This document shows, one piece after another, positions 35,176 through 42,753 of a stretch of DNA of 64,000 nucleotides. Origin of the DNA: Limosilactobacillus avistercoris (GTDB taxonomy: Bacteria; Bacillota; Bacilli; Lactobacillales; Lactobacillaceae); contig NZ_JACSQW010000001.1 in the NCBI RefSeq assembly GCF_014836425.1, positions 1 to 64,000 on the forward strand. Direction: 5' to 3'. A model generated the notes under the pieces. The model worked only from the letters and a program-made list of their open reading frames with translations. It did not search any database and was not told where the DNA came from. Within the stretch, counting starts at the first letter, position 1, and each line of letters opens with the position of its first letter. The translations under genes and the position numbers were made by a program.

Positions 35176-35616
35176 CTAAGAATGATCCTCCACAAAGTCC
35201 TCCAGATTCCGGAGAGCCTTATGAATTACTTTTTGCTCATTTTCATCCATATCTTTTAGGAAACTTTTTACCATCATGTTGTGGAAGGCCCGGTGTGCAC
35301 GATAAAGGACCCGTCCTTTGTGGGTTAATCCTAACCTGATTATTCGGCGATCCTCTTCATCATGGAACCGTTCAGCATACCCCTTTGCAATCAAACGGTT
35401 AGCCGTTGCGGTCATTGTTCCTGGTGAAAGGTGAAGTTTCTTAGCTACTTGAGAACTAGTTTGATGGTCATACATTGAAATCGCATCAATTGCATGCATT
35501 TCCTTAATTGTTAAATCATTAAAAGTACTTTCTCGTAACTTTTTTTCTTCAATCCATAAAATTCCGTTATAAATTCTAATTAAAGACTCATTAATTTTTT
35601 GGTATTCATCAGCCAT
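35176..35616 (-). CDS. fabT: MarR-family repressor FabT
   Basis: Regulator of fatty-acid synthesis genes that uses acyl-ACP as corepressor in related bacteria. 146 residues with a winged helix-turn-helix (TSSQVAKKLHLSPGTMTATANRLIAKGYAERFHDEEDRR, about 52-92) flanked by dimerisation helices. It is second in the fab cluster, and palindromes of its expected type lie before both fabZ1 and fabT itself. The ATG follows AAGGAG at about 10 bases. Its place in the locus makes the assignment secure without an alignment. Confidence 0.92.
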   Translation of the reverse strand: MADEYQKINESLIRIYNGILWIEEKKLRESTFNDLTIKEMHAIDAISMYDHQTSSQVAKKLHLSPGTMTATANRLIAKGYAERFHDEEDRRIIRLGLTHKGRVLYRAHRAFHNMMVKSFLKDMDENEQKVIHKALRNLEDFVEDHS

Positions 35617-35660
35617 AATGCATTGACTCCTTATTGTTGTAGTTGCTAAAAATAATTAAT

Positions 35661-35683
35661 TTTACTCATCAAAATACATTATA
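35661..35683 (-). promoter_or_regulatory. fabT promoter -10 with FabT-like operator
   Basis: On the minus strand TATAAT (35678-35683) is followed by TTTGATGAGTAAA (35661-35673), one base off the TTTGA-NNN-TCAAA palindrome. This suggests autoregulation and a second start of transcription between fabZ1 and fabT. I see no convincing -35. Confidence 0.5.
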
Positions 35684-35697
35684 GTCGAAACTTACCT

Positions 35698-36144
35698 TTA
35701 AATTTTTTCATCTCGATCAGCAACAATAAATACCAATTCTGCACTACATGCTTTTTTCCCATCTACCGTTGCGACCGCATCGACAATTCCCATTCGACTG
35801 CGCTTCTTAGTGATGGTGATGTGCAATTTAAGAACGTCACCAGGACGAACTACCTGACGGAATTTTCCTTTATGAATTGCTCCAAGATAAGCTGTTTTTT
35901 TATAAAACTCAGGAGACTTAAGAATTAAGATTGAAGCAGCCTGTGCCAACGTTTCAATAATCAATACTCCAGGCATTACTGGGTTACCAGGGAAGTGTCC
36001 CTGGAAAAATGATTCGTTGATCGTGACATTTTTAGTTGCCGTAATCTCTTTTCCAGGATCCAATTCATCAACATAGTCGATATAGCAAATTGGGTACCGG
36101 TTAGGAATCAAATCCATAATTTCCTGAGCGGTCATTATAGCCAA
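35698..36144 (-). CDS. fabZ1: FabZ1, second (R)-3-hydroxyacyl-ACP dehydratase, possibly FabN-like
   Basis: Hotdog-fold dehydratase, about 148 residues, with active-site His in FQGHFPGNPVMPGVLIIETLAQ. It is the first gene of the locus. Its N-terminus (LIPNRYPICYIDYVDEL) differs from the in-operon FabZ and recalls enterococcal FabN, a dehydratase/isomerase that makes the cis double bond. That is from memory and unproven. I chose the TTG at 36144 because AAGGAGG lies 9 bases upstream; the ATG at 36135 would be 18 bases away. The in-frame ATG at 36183 lies upstream of that site, within the operator region. Confidence 0.88.
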   Translation of the reverse strand: MAIMTAQEIMDLIPNRYPICYIDYVDELDPGKEITATKNVTINESFFQGHFPGNPVMPGVLIIETLAQAASILILKSPEFYKKTAYLGAIHKGKFRQVVRPGDVLKLHITITKKRSRMGIVDAVATVDGKKACSAELVFIVADRDEKI

Positions 36145-36171
36145 AGCAGTTACCCTCCTTAAAGAAAGTAT

Positions 36172-36229
36172 TTCGAATATCAAAATATTCGATGTTCAAA
36201 TTATATTTAGATTTATTTTGATTGTCAAA
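36172..36229 (-). promoter_or_regulatory. fabZ1 promoter with three FabT-like operators
   Basis: On the minus strand TTGACA (36223-36228), a 17-bp spacer and TATAAT (36200-36205) form a perfect consensus promoter. TTTGA-NNN-TCAAA type palindromes overlap the -35 (36217-36229, perfect) and lie over and just after the -10 (36188-36200 and 36172-36184; each reads TTCGA-NNN-TCAAA on the plus strand). A fourth near-match, TTTGGCTATCAAA, is at 36372-36384. Confidence 0.8.
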
Positions 36230-36392
36230 CTAAATTTAAATTATCAGTTAGTGTCTACTTAATAATTCCCCAATTCTCAATGCATCTACATAGTCTTTAA
36301 TCGTTGATATATCAACATTGATCATTTATTAATTTGATTGCCTTTCTTTTGAAGTAGCTCCCTAAATTTATTTTGGCTATCAAACTAATTTT
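36230..36392. other. AT-rich spacer upstream of the fab promoter
   Basis: About 160 AT-rich bases between the fab promoter and the yidC terminator. No gene is visible. The only feature is the isolated FabT-like sequence at 36372-36384. Confidence 0.5.
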
Positions 36393-36445
36393 AAAAAATA
36401 AAAGATCAGGAAAAACAAACAGTTTTCCCTGATCTTTTATTTTTA
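36393..36445 (-). terminator. Terminator after yidC
   Basis: AAAATAAAAGATCAGG-GAAAA pairs with TTTT-CCTGATCTTTTATTTT; the minus strand ends in T-rich sequence directly after the yidC stop. Confidence 0.85.
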
Positions 36446-36447
36446 AA

Positions 36448-37278
36448 TTATTTTCTCCGGCTACTATATGCCCGCCGTTTAGCTTTTTCAAGTTTCCGCT
36501 TTCTTGCCTTCGCTTGTTTTTGCTTAGCTTCCCGTTCACGACGAATCTTAAATGGATTTTGTAATAAGAGTGTTTGAACTACCTGGAATGCATTGGAAAC
36601 TACCCAATACAGGGTAATTGCTGAGGAGAATCCTAATGCCATGAAAAATACCATGATCGGCATAAACCATGTCATTGCAGAAGTCATCGCATTTCGTTCA
36701 GGCATTGAAGCCATTGAAAGCCATGAACTCAAGAAAGTAAAGAGGGCTGCCAGAACTGGCAAAATATAGTAAGGATCAGTATGTCCTAATTGAAGCCACA
36801 AGAATGTCCCATGCCGTAATTGTGGGGTTCGCCAAATTGCCTGGTAAAGTGCCCACATAATTGGCAACTGAATAATCAATGGCAACATTGAAGCCCAAGG
36901 ATTAACCCCCGCTTCCTTGTAAAGCTTGCTGGTTTCTTCCTGCATCTTCACCATGGATTCGCGATCCCGTGATGAGTATTTCTTTTGAATTGCCTTTAGC
37001 TTAGGAGCTAACTCCTGAGTCTTTAACATTGACTTTGTCTGGTAGAACATCAATGGCAACAAAAGGACACGGATAATAATCGTGAAGATAATAATCCCCA
37101 TACCATAGCCACCACAATTGTTTGATAGCCAAATGATGAACTGCGAGAAATTATAAACTATGTAGTGATCCCATAAACCAGTACTGTGGCTCGTAACTGG
37201 TTTATTTGAACAGGCTGCCAGGAAGAGCGTTAGACTTCCTATCGCAGCAAGGCTTAGGACCCGCTTTGTCTTTTTCAT
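36448..37278 (-). CDS. yidC: Membrane protein insertase YidC (Oxa1 family, lipoprotein)
   Basis: Inserts and folds membrane proteins with or without SecYEG. 276 residues: a lipoprotein signal ending in the lipobox LAAC (Cys23), a helical loop, five transmembrane segments, and a very basic C-terminal tail (KIRREREAKQKQAKARKRKL...) typical of Gram-positive YidC that binds ribosomes. The substrate-groove Arg is in TIIIRVLLLPLMF. It starts 3 bases after the rnpA stop. Its usual neighbour jag is 11 kb away. Confidence 0.95.
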   Translation of the reverse strand: MKKTKRVLSLAAIGSLTLFLAACSNKPVTSHSTGLWDHYIVYNFSQFIIWLSNNCGGYGMGIIIFTIIIRVLLLPLMFYQTKSMLKTQELAPKLKAIQKKYSSRDRESMVKMQEETSKLYKEAGVNPWASMLPLIIQLPIMWALYQAIWRTPQLRHGTFLWLQLGHTDPYYILPVLAALFTFLSSWLSMASMPERNAMTSAMTWFMPIMVFFMALGFSSAITLYWVVSNAFQVVQTLLLQNPFKIRREREAKQKQAKARKRKLEKAKRRAYSSRRK

Positions 37279-37281
37279 TGA

Positions 37282-37638
37282 TTAACGATCCTCACTTTTT
37301 TCTTCTAGTAAATGTGCCCGTTTAAGAACATGCACAAGATTCTTTTTTGTTTCCGCCATTTCCAGGCCATCCGCAGCTGGACGAGCAATTACTAAGAAAT
37401 CCACGTCTTGCCGTAGATAAGGCTTTACTTCAAGGAGAGTTTGCCGAATACGGCGTTTAACCCAGTTTCGGTGAACGGCATTTCCAATCTTCTTTCCTAC
37501 AGAAATACCGACCCGAAAATGCTTTTGACCTGGTTTTGCCATCTGGTAAATGACAAATTTATGGTTGGCGACGGAATTATGAGTTTCAAAGACTCTTTGA
37601 AACTCACTTTCCTTTTTTACCCGGTATGATTTTCTCAT
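37282..37638 (-). CDS. rnpA: Ribonuclease P protein component
   Basis: Protein cofactor of RNase P, needed for 5' maturation of tRNAs. 118 residues, highly basic, with the signature [25 protein letters not shown]. Lies between rpmH and yidC. A hairpin with a U-run separates it from rpmH, which may lower its expression compared with rpmH. Confidence 0.95.
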   Translation of the reverse strand: MRKSYRVKKESEFQRVFETHNSVANHKFVIYQMAKPGQKHFRVGISVGKKIGNAVHRNWVKRRIRQTLLEVKPYLRQDVDFLVIARPAADGLEMAETKKNLVHVLKRAHLLEEKSEDR

Positions 37639-37736
37639 AATAATATAAATCTCCAGCCTTAATAAATATAAAAAGGGCCGGACATCGCAACTTCAACGAA
37701 ACGATAGCTCGTCAAGCTGACTGCCCTGCCCTAACA

Positions 37737-37764
37737 ATAAAAAAAGCCACTATAAAAGTGGCCG
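37737..37764 (-). terminator. Hairpin terminator/attenuator between rpmH and rnpA
   Basis: Minus strand GGCCACTT-TTATA-GTGGCTTTTTTTATT: a 6-7 bp stem followed by seven T, four bases after the rpmH stop. Confidence 0.7.
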
Positions 37765-37767
37765 TAA

Positions 37768-37902
37768 TTATGCAGATAATACTTTTCTGCCCTTTTGACG
37801 CCGACGTGCTAATACCTTACGGCCGTTACTGGTGCTCATACGCTTACGGAAGCCATGGACACGTGCACGGTGACGCTTCTTTGGTTGAAACGTGCGCTTC
37901 AT
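37768..37902 (-). CDS. rpmH: Ribosomal protein bL34
   Basis: 44-residue basic protein of the large ribosomal subunit, [18 protein letters not shown] at its N-terminus, ending GRKVLSA. It is too small for ordinary gene cut-offs but unmistakable, and it sits in its universal place between oriC/dnaA and rnpA. AGGAGG lies 7 bases before the ATG. Confidence 0.97.
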   Translation of the reverse strand: MKRTFQPKKRHRARVHGFRKRMSTSNGRKVLARRRQKGRKVLSA

Positions 37903-38035
37903 ACGATTGCACCTCCTATTCAATCTGAATGGTTTGGTTTTTATAGTCTAAAAAGACGATCTCTTCAAACATACTCTGGAAGTATACCATACTTTTTCAA
38001 AATATTAAACGTGAAATTTTTTTAGAATTTTTTAT

Positions 38036-38324
38036 TTATCCACAGAATGGCTAAAACAATCCACAATGTTGTGTATTTCTCTTTCCTGTGGATAAGTTAT
38101 CAACCGTGATTTCACAGGACTTTTCAACAATTCACAACTTGTTATCAAAGTTATCCACAGCCCTGTTAAAAACTGTTCATAACTCTTATAAACGCTAATA
38201 TATCAGTATTTAGTTATCCACAAGCATAGTGGAAATTTTTTATTTTTCTATTTTATCCCCCTTTTCCCCATCCTGGTTTTTGATTTACACACAGTGTTGT
38301 GTAAATTTTTTTGAATTATCCACT
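38036..38324. other. oriC, part upstream of dnaA (DnaA-box cluster)
   Basis: The 505-base gap between rpmH and dnaA has no gene. Exact DnaA boxes TTATCCACA are at 38036-38044, 38151-38159 and 38214-38222. A reverse TGTGGATAA is at 38087-38095 and a near-box TTATCCACT at 38316-38324. AT-rich runs lie between them (38225-38270). Gene strand switches here, consistent with the replication start. Confidence 0.92.
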
Positions 38325-38407
38325 TATACTTACTTACCTGTGGAAAACTTTTTTTCATAATGATAAAATGTCGTTTGTAATTTAATAAGCTTAGGAGGGG
38401 AACTATT

Positions 38408-39727
38408 TTGACTGAGCTCGATTCTCTATGGGAAGCGATCCAAAATTCATTTCGTCAAAGTAAAAGTCAAGTTACCTTTGACACACTAATTGCTCCGGCA
38501 AAACCACTCTCTCTTTCTCAAAACCAGTTAGAAGTTGAAGTACCCACAAAAGTACATCGTGACTTCTGGGAAAAAAATTTAAAGGACGAACTTAAAAAGT
38601 ACGCTCAAGCGGTTACCAATCAAGACATTGAGCCGCATTTTGTCCTTGAGGGAGAATTCGATCCTTATCAAAATGATCGACCAGCTGAATCATCCAATTT
38701 TGAAATGGATACGCCACTTAATCCACATTACAACTTCAAAACGTTCGTTGTTGGTGAAGGAAATAAGATGGCTCATGCTGCAGCCTTTGCCGTTGCTGAA
38801 AGTCCAGGTGGCCTTTATAACCCACTTTTCATTTATGGTGGTGTTGGTTTGGGGAAAACCCACCTAATGGAAGCAATTGGTAACCATATGTTGCAACTTA
38901 ATCCTGCAGCAAAGGTTAAATATGTAACTAGTGAAGAATTTACAAATGACTTTATCCATTCTATTCAAAGTAATTCTACAGAAAAGTTTCGGGAGGAATA
39001 CCGCAACCTTGACTTATTGTTAATTGACGATATTCAATTTCTTGCTAATAAGGAAGGTACCCAACTAGAATTCTTTAATACTTTTAACGCTCTTCACGAT
39101 AATAAGAAGCAAATCGTTATGACTTCCGACCGAATTCCAAACGAAATTCCTGAACTTCAGGATCGTCTTGTTTCACGGTTCAGATGGGGGTTAACGGTTG
39201 AAATTACACCGCCTGATCTAGAAACCCGAATTGCTATTTTACGAAGTAAGGTCGAAGAAGACCATATTAATATTGGAAATGATACTTTAAACTATATTGC
39301 GGGCCAAATTGATACTAATATTCGGGAACTTGAAGGAGCATTAACGAAGGTTCAAGCATTCTCTAACCTAAGTAAAGAGCCAATTACTCCGCACCTTGCG
39401 TCCCAAGCACTTCGCGGTCTACAAAGCAATACTAAAACCACAATTACCATCGCGGAGATTCAGAAAAATGTTGCTGATTTCTACAATATTACCCAAAGCG
39501 ACATTATTGGAAAAAAGCGGGTTAAGCAAATCGTTGTTCCGCGTCAAATCGCAATGTACCTTTCCCGCGAATTAACTGATTTTTCTTTACCAAAAATTGG
39601 TAAGGAATTCGGTGGTAAGGATCACACTACAGTTCTTCACGCAATCGATAAAATTGAAGAAGAGCTACAAACTGATAGTAATTTACAAAATCAACTAAAT
39701 ACGTTAAAGGCCAAACTAAAATCATAG
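38408..39727 (+). CDS. dnaA: Chromosomal replication initiator DnaA
   Basis: Binds DnaA boxes and opens the origin. 439 residues: N-terminal DnaB-interaction domain, a variable acidic linker (about 85-105), an AAA+ domain with Walker A GGVGLGKTHLMEA and Walker B LLLIDDIQFL, and a C-terminal helix-turn-helix box-binding domain ending in the signature GGKDHTTVLHAIDKI. The start is TTG with AGGAGGGG 7 bases upstream. Flanked on both sides by DnaA boxes, which should also autoregulate it. Confidence 0.98.
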   Translation: MTELDSLWEAIQNSFRQSKSQVTFDTLIAPAKPLSLSQNQLEVEVPTKVHRDFWEKNLKDELKKYAQAVTNQDIEPHFVLEGEFDPYQNDRPAESSNFEMDTPLNPHYNFKTFVVGEGNKMAHAAAFAVAESPGGLYNPLFIYGGVGLGKTHLMEAIGNHMLQLNPAAKVKYVTSEEFTNDFIHSIQSNSTEKFREEYRNLDLLLIDDIQFLANKEGTQLEFFNTFNALHDNKKQIVMTSDRIPNEIPELQDRLVSRFRWGLTVEITPPDLETRIAILRSKVEEDHINIGNDTLNYIAGQIDTNIRELEGALTKVQAFSNLSKEPITPHLASQALRGLQSNTKTTITIAEIQKNVADFYNITQSDIIGKKRVKQIVVPRQIAMYLSRELTDFSLPKIGKEFGGKDHTTVLHAIDKIEEELQTDSNLQNQLNTLKAKLKS

Positions 39728-39745
39728 CTGTGGAAAAGTCTAAAG

Positions 39746-39880
39746 TTATCCGCAAACTTATCCACAAGTTGTCCACAAGTGAATAAGTTGATTTATCTTA
39801 ATCGATCTAAGTTATCCACAATATTAACAGTATCTACTACTTCGACTATTATTTAAAATATTAATATAAATATATATAAA
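39746..39880. other. oriC, dnaA-dnaN part with DnaA-trio-like unwinding tract
   Basis: Boxes: TTATCCGCA (39746-39754), TTATCCACA (39758-39766), TTGTCCACA (39769-39777), TTATCCACA (39812-39820). After the last box comes ATATTAACAG and then TCTACTACTTCGACTATT (39833-39850), a series of 3-base steps like the B. subtilis DnaA-trio. An A/T-only stretch to about 39880 follows, the likely unwinding element. Confidence 0.88.
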
Positions 39881-39901
39881 CTACCAAAAGGGGTATACAG
39901 A

Positions 39902-41041
39902 ATGAAATTTACCATCAACCGTTCAGCATTTATTAGTCAATTAAATAATGTTCTTCGTGCTATTTCATCTAAGACTACTATTCCAATTTTAACTGGATTA
40001 AAAATGGTAGTTGCTAATGATAGCATCACGTTAACAGGTAGCAACTCTGATATTACTATTGAAAGCGTAATGTCAGCTAATGATGAAAACTATGAATTAA
40101 AAATTGATGAACCTGGGTCAATTGTTTTACCAGCCCGGTTCTTTAGTGAAATTGTTAAAAAACTGCCAGATAAGCATGTAACTATTGAAGTTACTAGCGG
40201 ATTCCAAGCTGATATTACGTCTGGGAATGCCAAATTCCAAATTAATGGACAAGATGCCGAAAACTTCCCTCACTTACCAGAGGTTGAAGCAGATAATCCA
40301 GTTGTACTTGCCAATGACATTCTCAAGGAAGTTATTCGCCAAACTGTTATCGCTGTTTCAAAACAGGAAAGTCGCCCAATCCTCGCTGGGATCCACGTAA
40401 CGTTACGTGATGGATTATTAACTGCCGTTGCCACTGATAGTCACCGACTAGCACAACGGAAAGTGAACTTAGAAGGGATTGGCGACGTTAATTATGATGT
40501 TATTATTCCAGGGAAAAGCCTAGATGAACTTTCAGGGATGATTAGTGATGTCAAAGATGACGTAAAAATGCAGGTCACTGATAATCAAGTACTATTTATT
40601 TTCGGGAACACACATTTTTATTCCAGATTGCTAGAAGGAAATTATCCTGAAACAAGTCAATTAATTCCTGATAGTGCTGATACAACAATTGAGTTAGATG
40701 CAGGAGCATTCTTATCATCAATTGATCGGGCCTCATTACTTTCTCATGAGAGTCGTAATGACGTTGTTAAACTAACAATCAAACCTGGGGAAAACCTTGT
40801 TCGGATTAGTGGGGATTCACCAGATATTGGGATGGTAGAAGAAAATGTGGCTACTTCTTCGGTAGAAGGAAATGATTTGGAAATTTCCTTCAATCCAAAC
40901 TACATGAAGGATGCATTACGGTCATTTGGACAATCAACCGTTAAGGTTTCGTTTACTTCACCACTTCGGCCATTCACATTGGTACCAACGGAAGATACAG
41001 AAAACTTTGTTCACTTGATTACACCAGTTCGAACTTTTTAA
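39902..41041 (+). CDS. dnaN: DNA polymerase III beta subunit (sliding clamp)
   Basis: Ring-shaped processivity factor for DNA polymerase III. 379 residues, three similar clamp domains, standard length, beginning MKFTINRSAFISQLNNVLRAIS and ending FVHLITPVRTF. AAAGGGG precedes the ATG. Second gene of the dnaA-dnaN pair. No anomalies. Confidence 0.97.
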   Translation: MKFTINRSAFISQLNNVLRAISSKTTIPILTGLKMVVANDSITLTGSNSDITIESVMSANDENYELKIDEPGSIVLPARFFSEIVKKLPDKHVTIEVTSGFQADITSGNAKFQINGQDAENFPHLPEVEADNPVVLANDILKEVIRQTVIAVSKQESRPILAGIHVTLRDGLLTAVATDSHRLAQRKVNLEGIGDVNYDVIIPGKSLDELSGMISDVKDDVKMQVTDNQVLFIFGNTHFYSRLLEGNYPETSQLIPDSADTTIELDAGAFLSSIDRASLLSHESRNDVVKLTIKPGENLVRISGDSPDIGMVEENVATSSVEGNDLEISFNPNYMKDALRSFGQSTVKVSFTSPLRPFTLVPTEDTENFVHLITPVRTF

Positions 41042-41398
41042 TAGTATGTAAGGGGGATGCAATGTCCCCTACATAGAAGACTGCAGCGCAGTACACAAAG
41101 GGGCTCTAGCGTTCGGATTTTTCGAATACTAGAGCCCCTTTGTGTGTTTGCGGGGGTTCCTAGAGACTAGCTTTGCGTCGTAACCAGGCTCTCGAGAAGG
41201 TTAATTCACAGCTCCCTGTCTCACTCCCTTTTTATTTTTAAAAATTTGCTGAAATCGGTTTTTAAGCAAATTAAGCGTTTTTAACTTAATTTTGACAAAA
41301 AAGACTAATTACCTCTAAGAAGCCCAAAAAAGGCTATCAACGCGTTTTATATCTTAGAATGTGGTATAATAGTATTTGTGAAAAGTAGGTGATTAAGT
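41042..41398. other. dnaN-yaaA intergenic region with two hairpins and a yaaA promoter
   Basis: No gene is seen. There is a hairpin GTAAGGGG / CCCCTAC (41048-41072). A 17-bp perfect stem ACACAAAGGGGCTCTAG / CTAGAGCCCCTTTGTGT (41092-41147) has an inner GTTCG/CGAAT helix but no T-run directly after. A third CTAGAG-containing segment lies at about 41160-41168, and an 8-bp inverted repeat AATTTGCT/AGCAAATT at about 41245-41275. The extended -10 TGGTATAAT (41362-41370) should drive yaaA. Confidence 0.6.
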
Positions 41399-41620
41399 GT
41401 GGAAACAAAGACCATAAAAATTGATCGGCCTTTCATTACCTTGGGACAATTGCTTAAGGAAGAAGGAATCATCCCGACCGGTGGTGCGGCCAAGTGGTTT
41501 TTAAAGGAACATGATGTCCGGATTAATGATGAGCTTGAGGATCGTCGGGGCCGGAAGTTGTATCCAGAAGATGTTGTTATCATCCCTGAACATGAGCCAA
41601 TTATGATTAAGAGTAAGTAG
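41399..41620 (+). CDS. yaaA: S4-domain RNA-binding protein YaaA/RlbA
   Basis: A 73-residue protein that is essentially one S4 RNA-binding domain (ITLGQLLKEEGIIPTGGAAKWFLKEHDVRINDELEDRRGRKLYPEDVV), located between dnaN and recF as in most Firmicutes. Its RNA target is unknown. Start codon GTG; AGGTGA upstream. Coupled to recF (8-base gap). Confidence 0.93.
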   Translation: METKTIKIDRPFITLGQLLKEEGIIPTGGAAKWFLKEHDVRINDELEDRRGRKLYPEDVVIIPEHEPIMIKSK

Positions 41621-41628
41621 GAAATTAC

Positions 41629-42753
41629 ATGATTCTTTCAGAATTGCACTTACATAATTTTCGTAATTATGAGGATTTAACAGTTCATTTTGCACCGGGA
41701 GTTAACGTCCTAATTGGTCATAATGCCCAAGGAAAAACGAACATGTTAGAAGCAATTTATGCTTTGTCATTAACGCGAAGTCACCGGACTAATAACAACC
41801 GGGAACTAATTAATTGGCAGCATAAATCTGCAACAATTAGCGGGATTGTTCAAAAAATAAGTGGCCGAGTACCGTTAGAACTGGAATTTACTTCTAAGGG
41901 AAAGCGGGCCAAGGTCAATCATCTTGAACAAGCTCGTCTATCAACATATGTTGGCCAACTAAATGCCATTCTATTTGCGCCGGAGGACTTATCCCTCGTT
42001 AAGGGGGCACCAGCACTGCGGCGCCATTTTATGGATATGGAATTTAGTCAGATGAGTAGTAAGTATCTCTATAATGCCGGTCAATATCGAACCCTATTAC
42101 GTCAGAGAAATAAGTATTTAAAGCAGTTAAAATATGGTCAACAGCATGACAAGGTTTTACTTGGGGTGCTTTCAGATCAACTAGCTGCTTATGGCGCAGA
42201 GGTTATTATTGCCCGTTACCAATTCCTGAAGCATTTGGAAAAATGGGCTTCACAGCTTCATAAAAAGATTTCGCTAAATGCTGAAGAATTAAGGCTAGAT
42301 TACGTTACTCAATTGAAACTAAACGAAAAAGCGACTGTTGAACAGGCTTATCAAGAATTGCTTAGCCTTTATCAGTCCAATGTAGAGTGGGAGATTGATA
42401 AGGGGACAACAATGTATGGGCCACAACGCGATGATATTCATTTTATGGTCAACGGGAAGAATGTACAGTCGTTTGGTTCGCAGGGGCAGCAGCGAACAAC
42501 GGCATTGTCTGTTAAATTAGCAGAAATTGATCTGATGAAAGAACAGACTGGGGAATATCCGTTACTGCTTCTTGATGATGTCTTATCTGAATTAGATACA
42601 ATTCGTCAGACACACTTATTGACTGCCTTTCAGGATAAGGTGCAAACCTTCCTGACGACAACAAGTCTTAATGATGTTGCTCGACAGTTAATTCATCAAC
42701 CGAAAATCTTTGAAATTGAACATGGTACTTTGAGCAAGGGGGAAACACAGTGA
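41629..42753 (+). CDS. recF: DNA replication and repair protein RecF
   Basis: ABC-type ATPase that helps load RecA at gaps with RecO and RecR. 374 residues with Walker [16 protein letters not shown], signature near [16 protein letters not shown], and Walker [14 protein letters not shown]. The stop codon overlaps the gyrB GTG start. Confidence 0.96.
   Translation: MILSELHLHNFRNYEDLTVHFAPGVNVLIGHNAQGKTNMLEAIYALSLTRSHRTNNNRELINWQHKSATISGIVQKISGRVPLELEFTSKGKRAKVNHLEQARLSTYVGQLNAILFAPEDLSLVKGAPALRRHFMDMEFSQMSSKYLYNAGQYRTLLRQRNKYLKQLKYGQQHDKVLLGVLSDQLAAYGAEVIIARYQFLKHLEKWASQLHKKISLNAEELRLDYVTQLKLNEKATVEQAYQELLSLYQSNVEWEIDKGTTMYGPQRDDIHFMVNGKNVQSFGSQGQQRTTALSVKLAEIDLMKEQTGEYPLLLLDDVLSELDTIRQTHLLTAFQDKVQTFLTTTSLNDVARQLIHQPKIFEIEHGTLSKGETQ

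Noticed and set aside
36312-36539. 75-codon open frame on the - strand spanning the yidC end and its terminator
   Set aside because: It is yidC sequence in another frame read through the terminator hairpin; no start signal.
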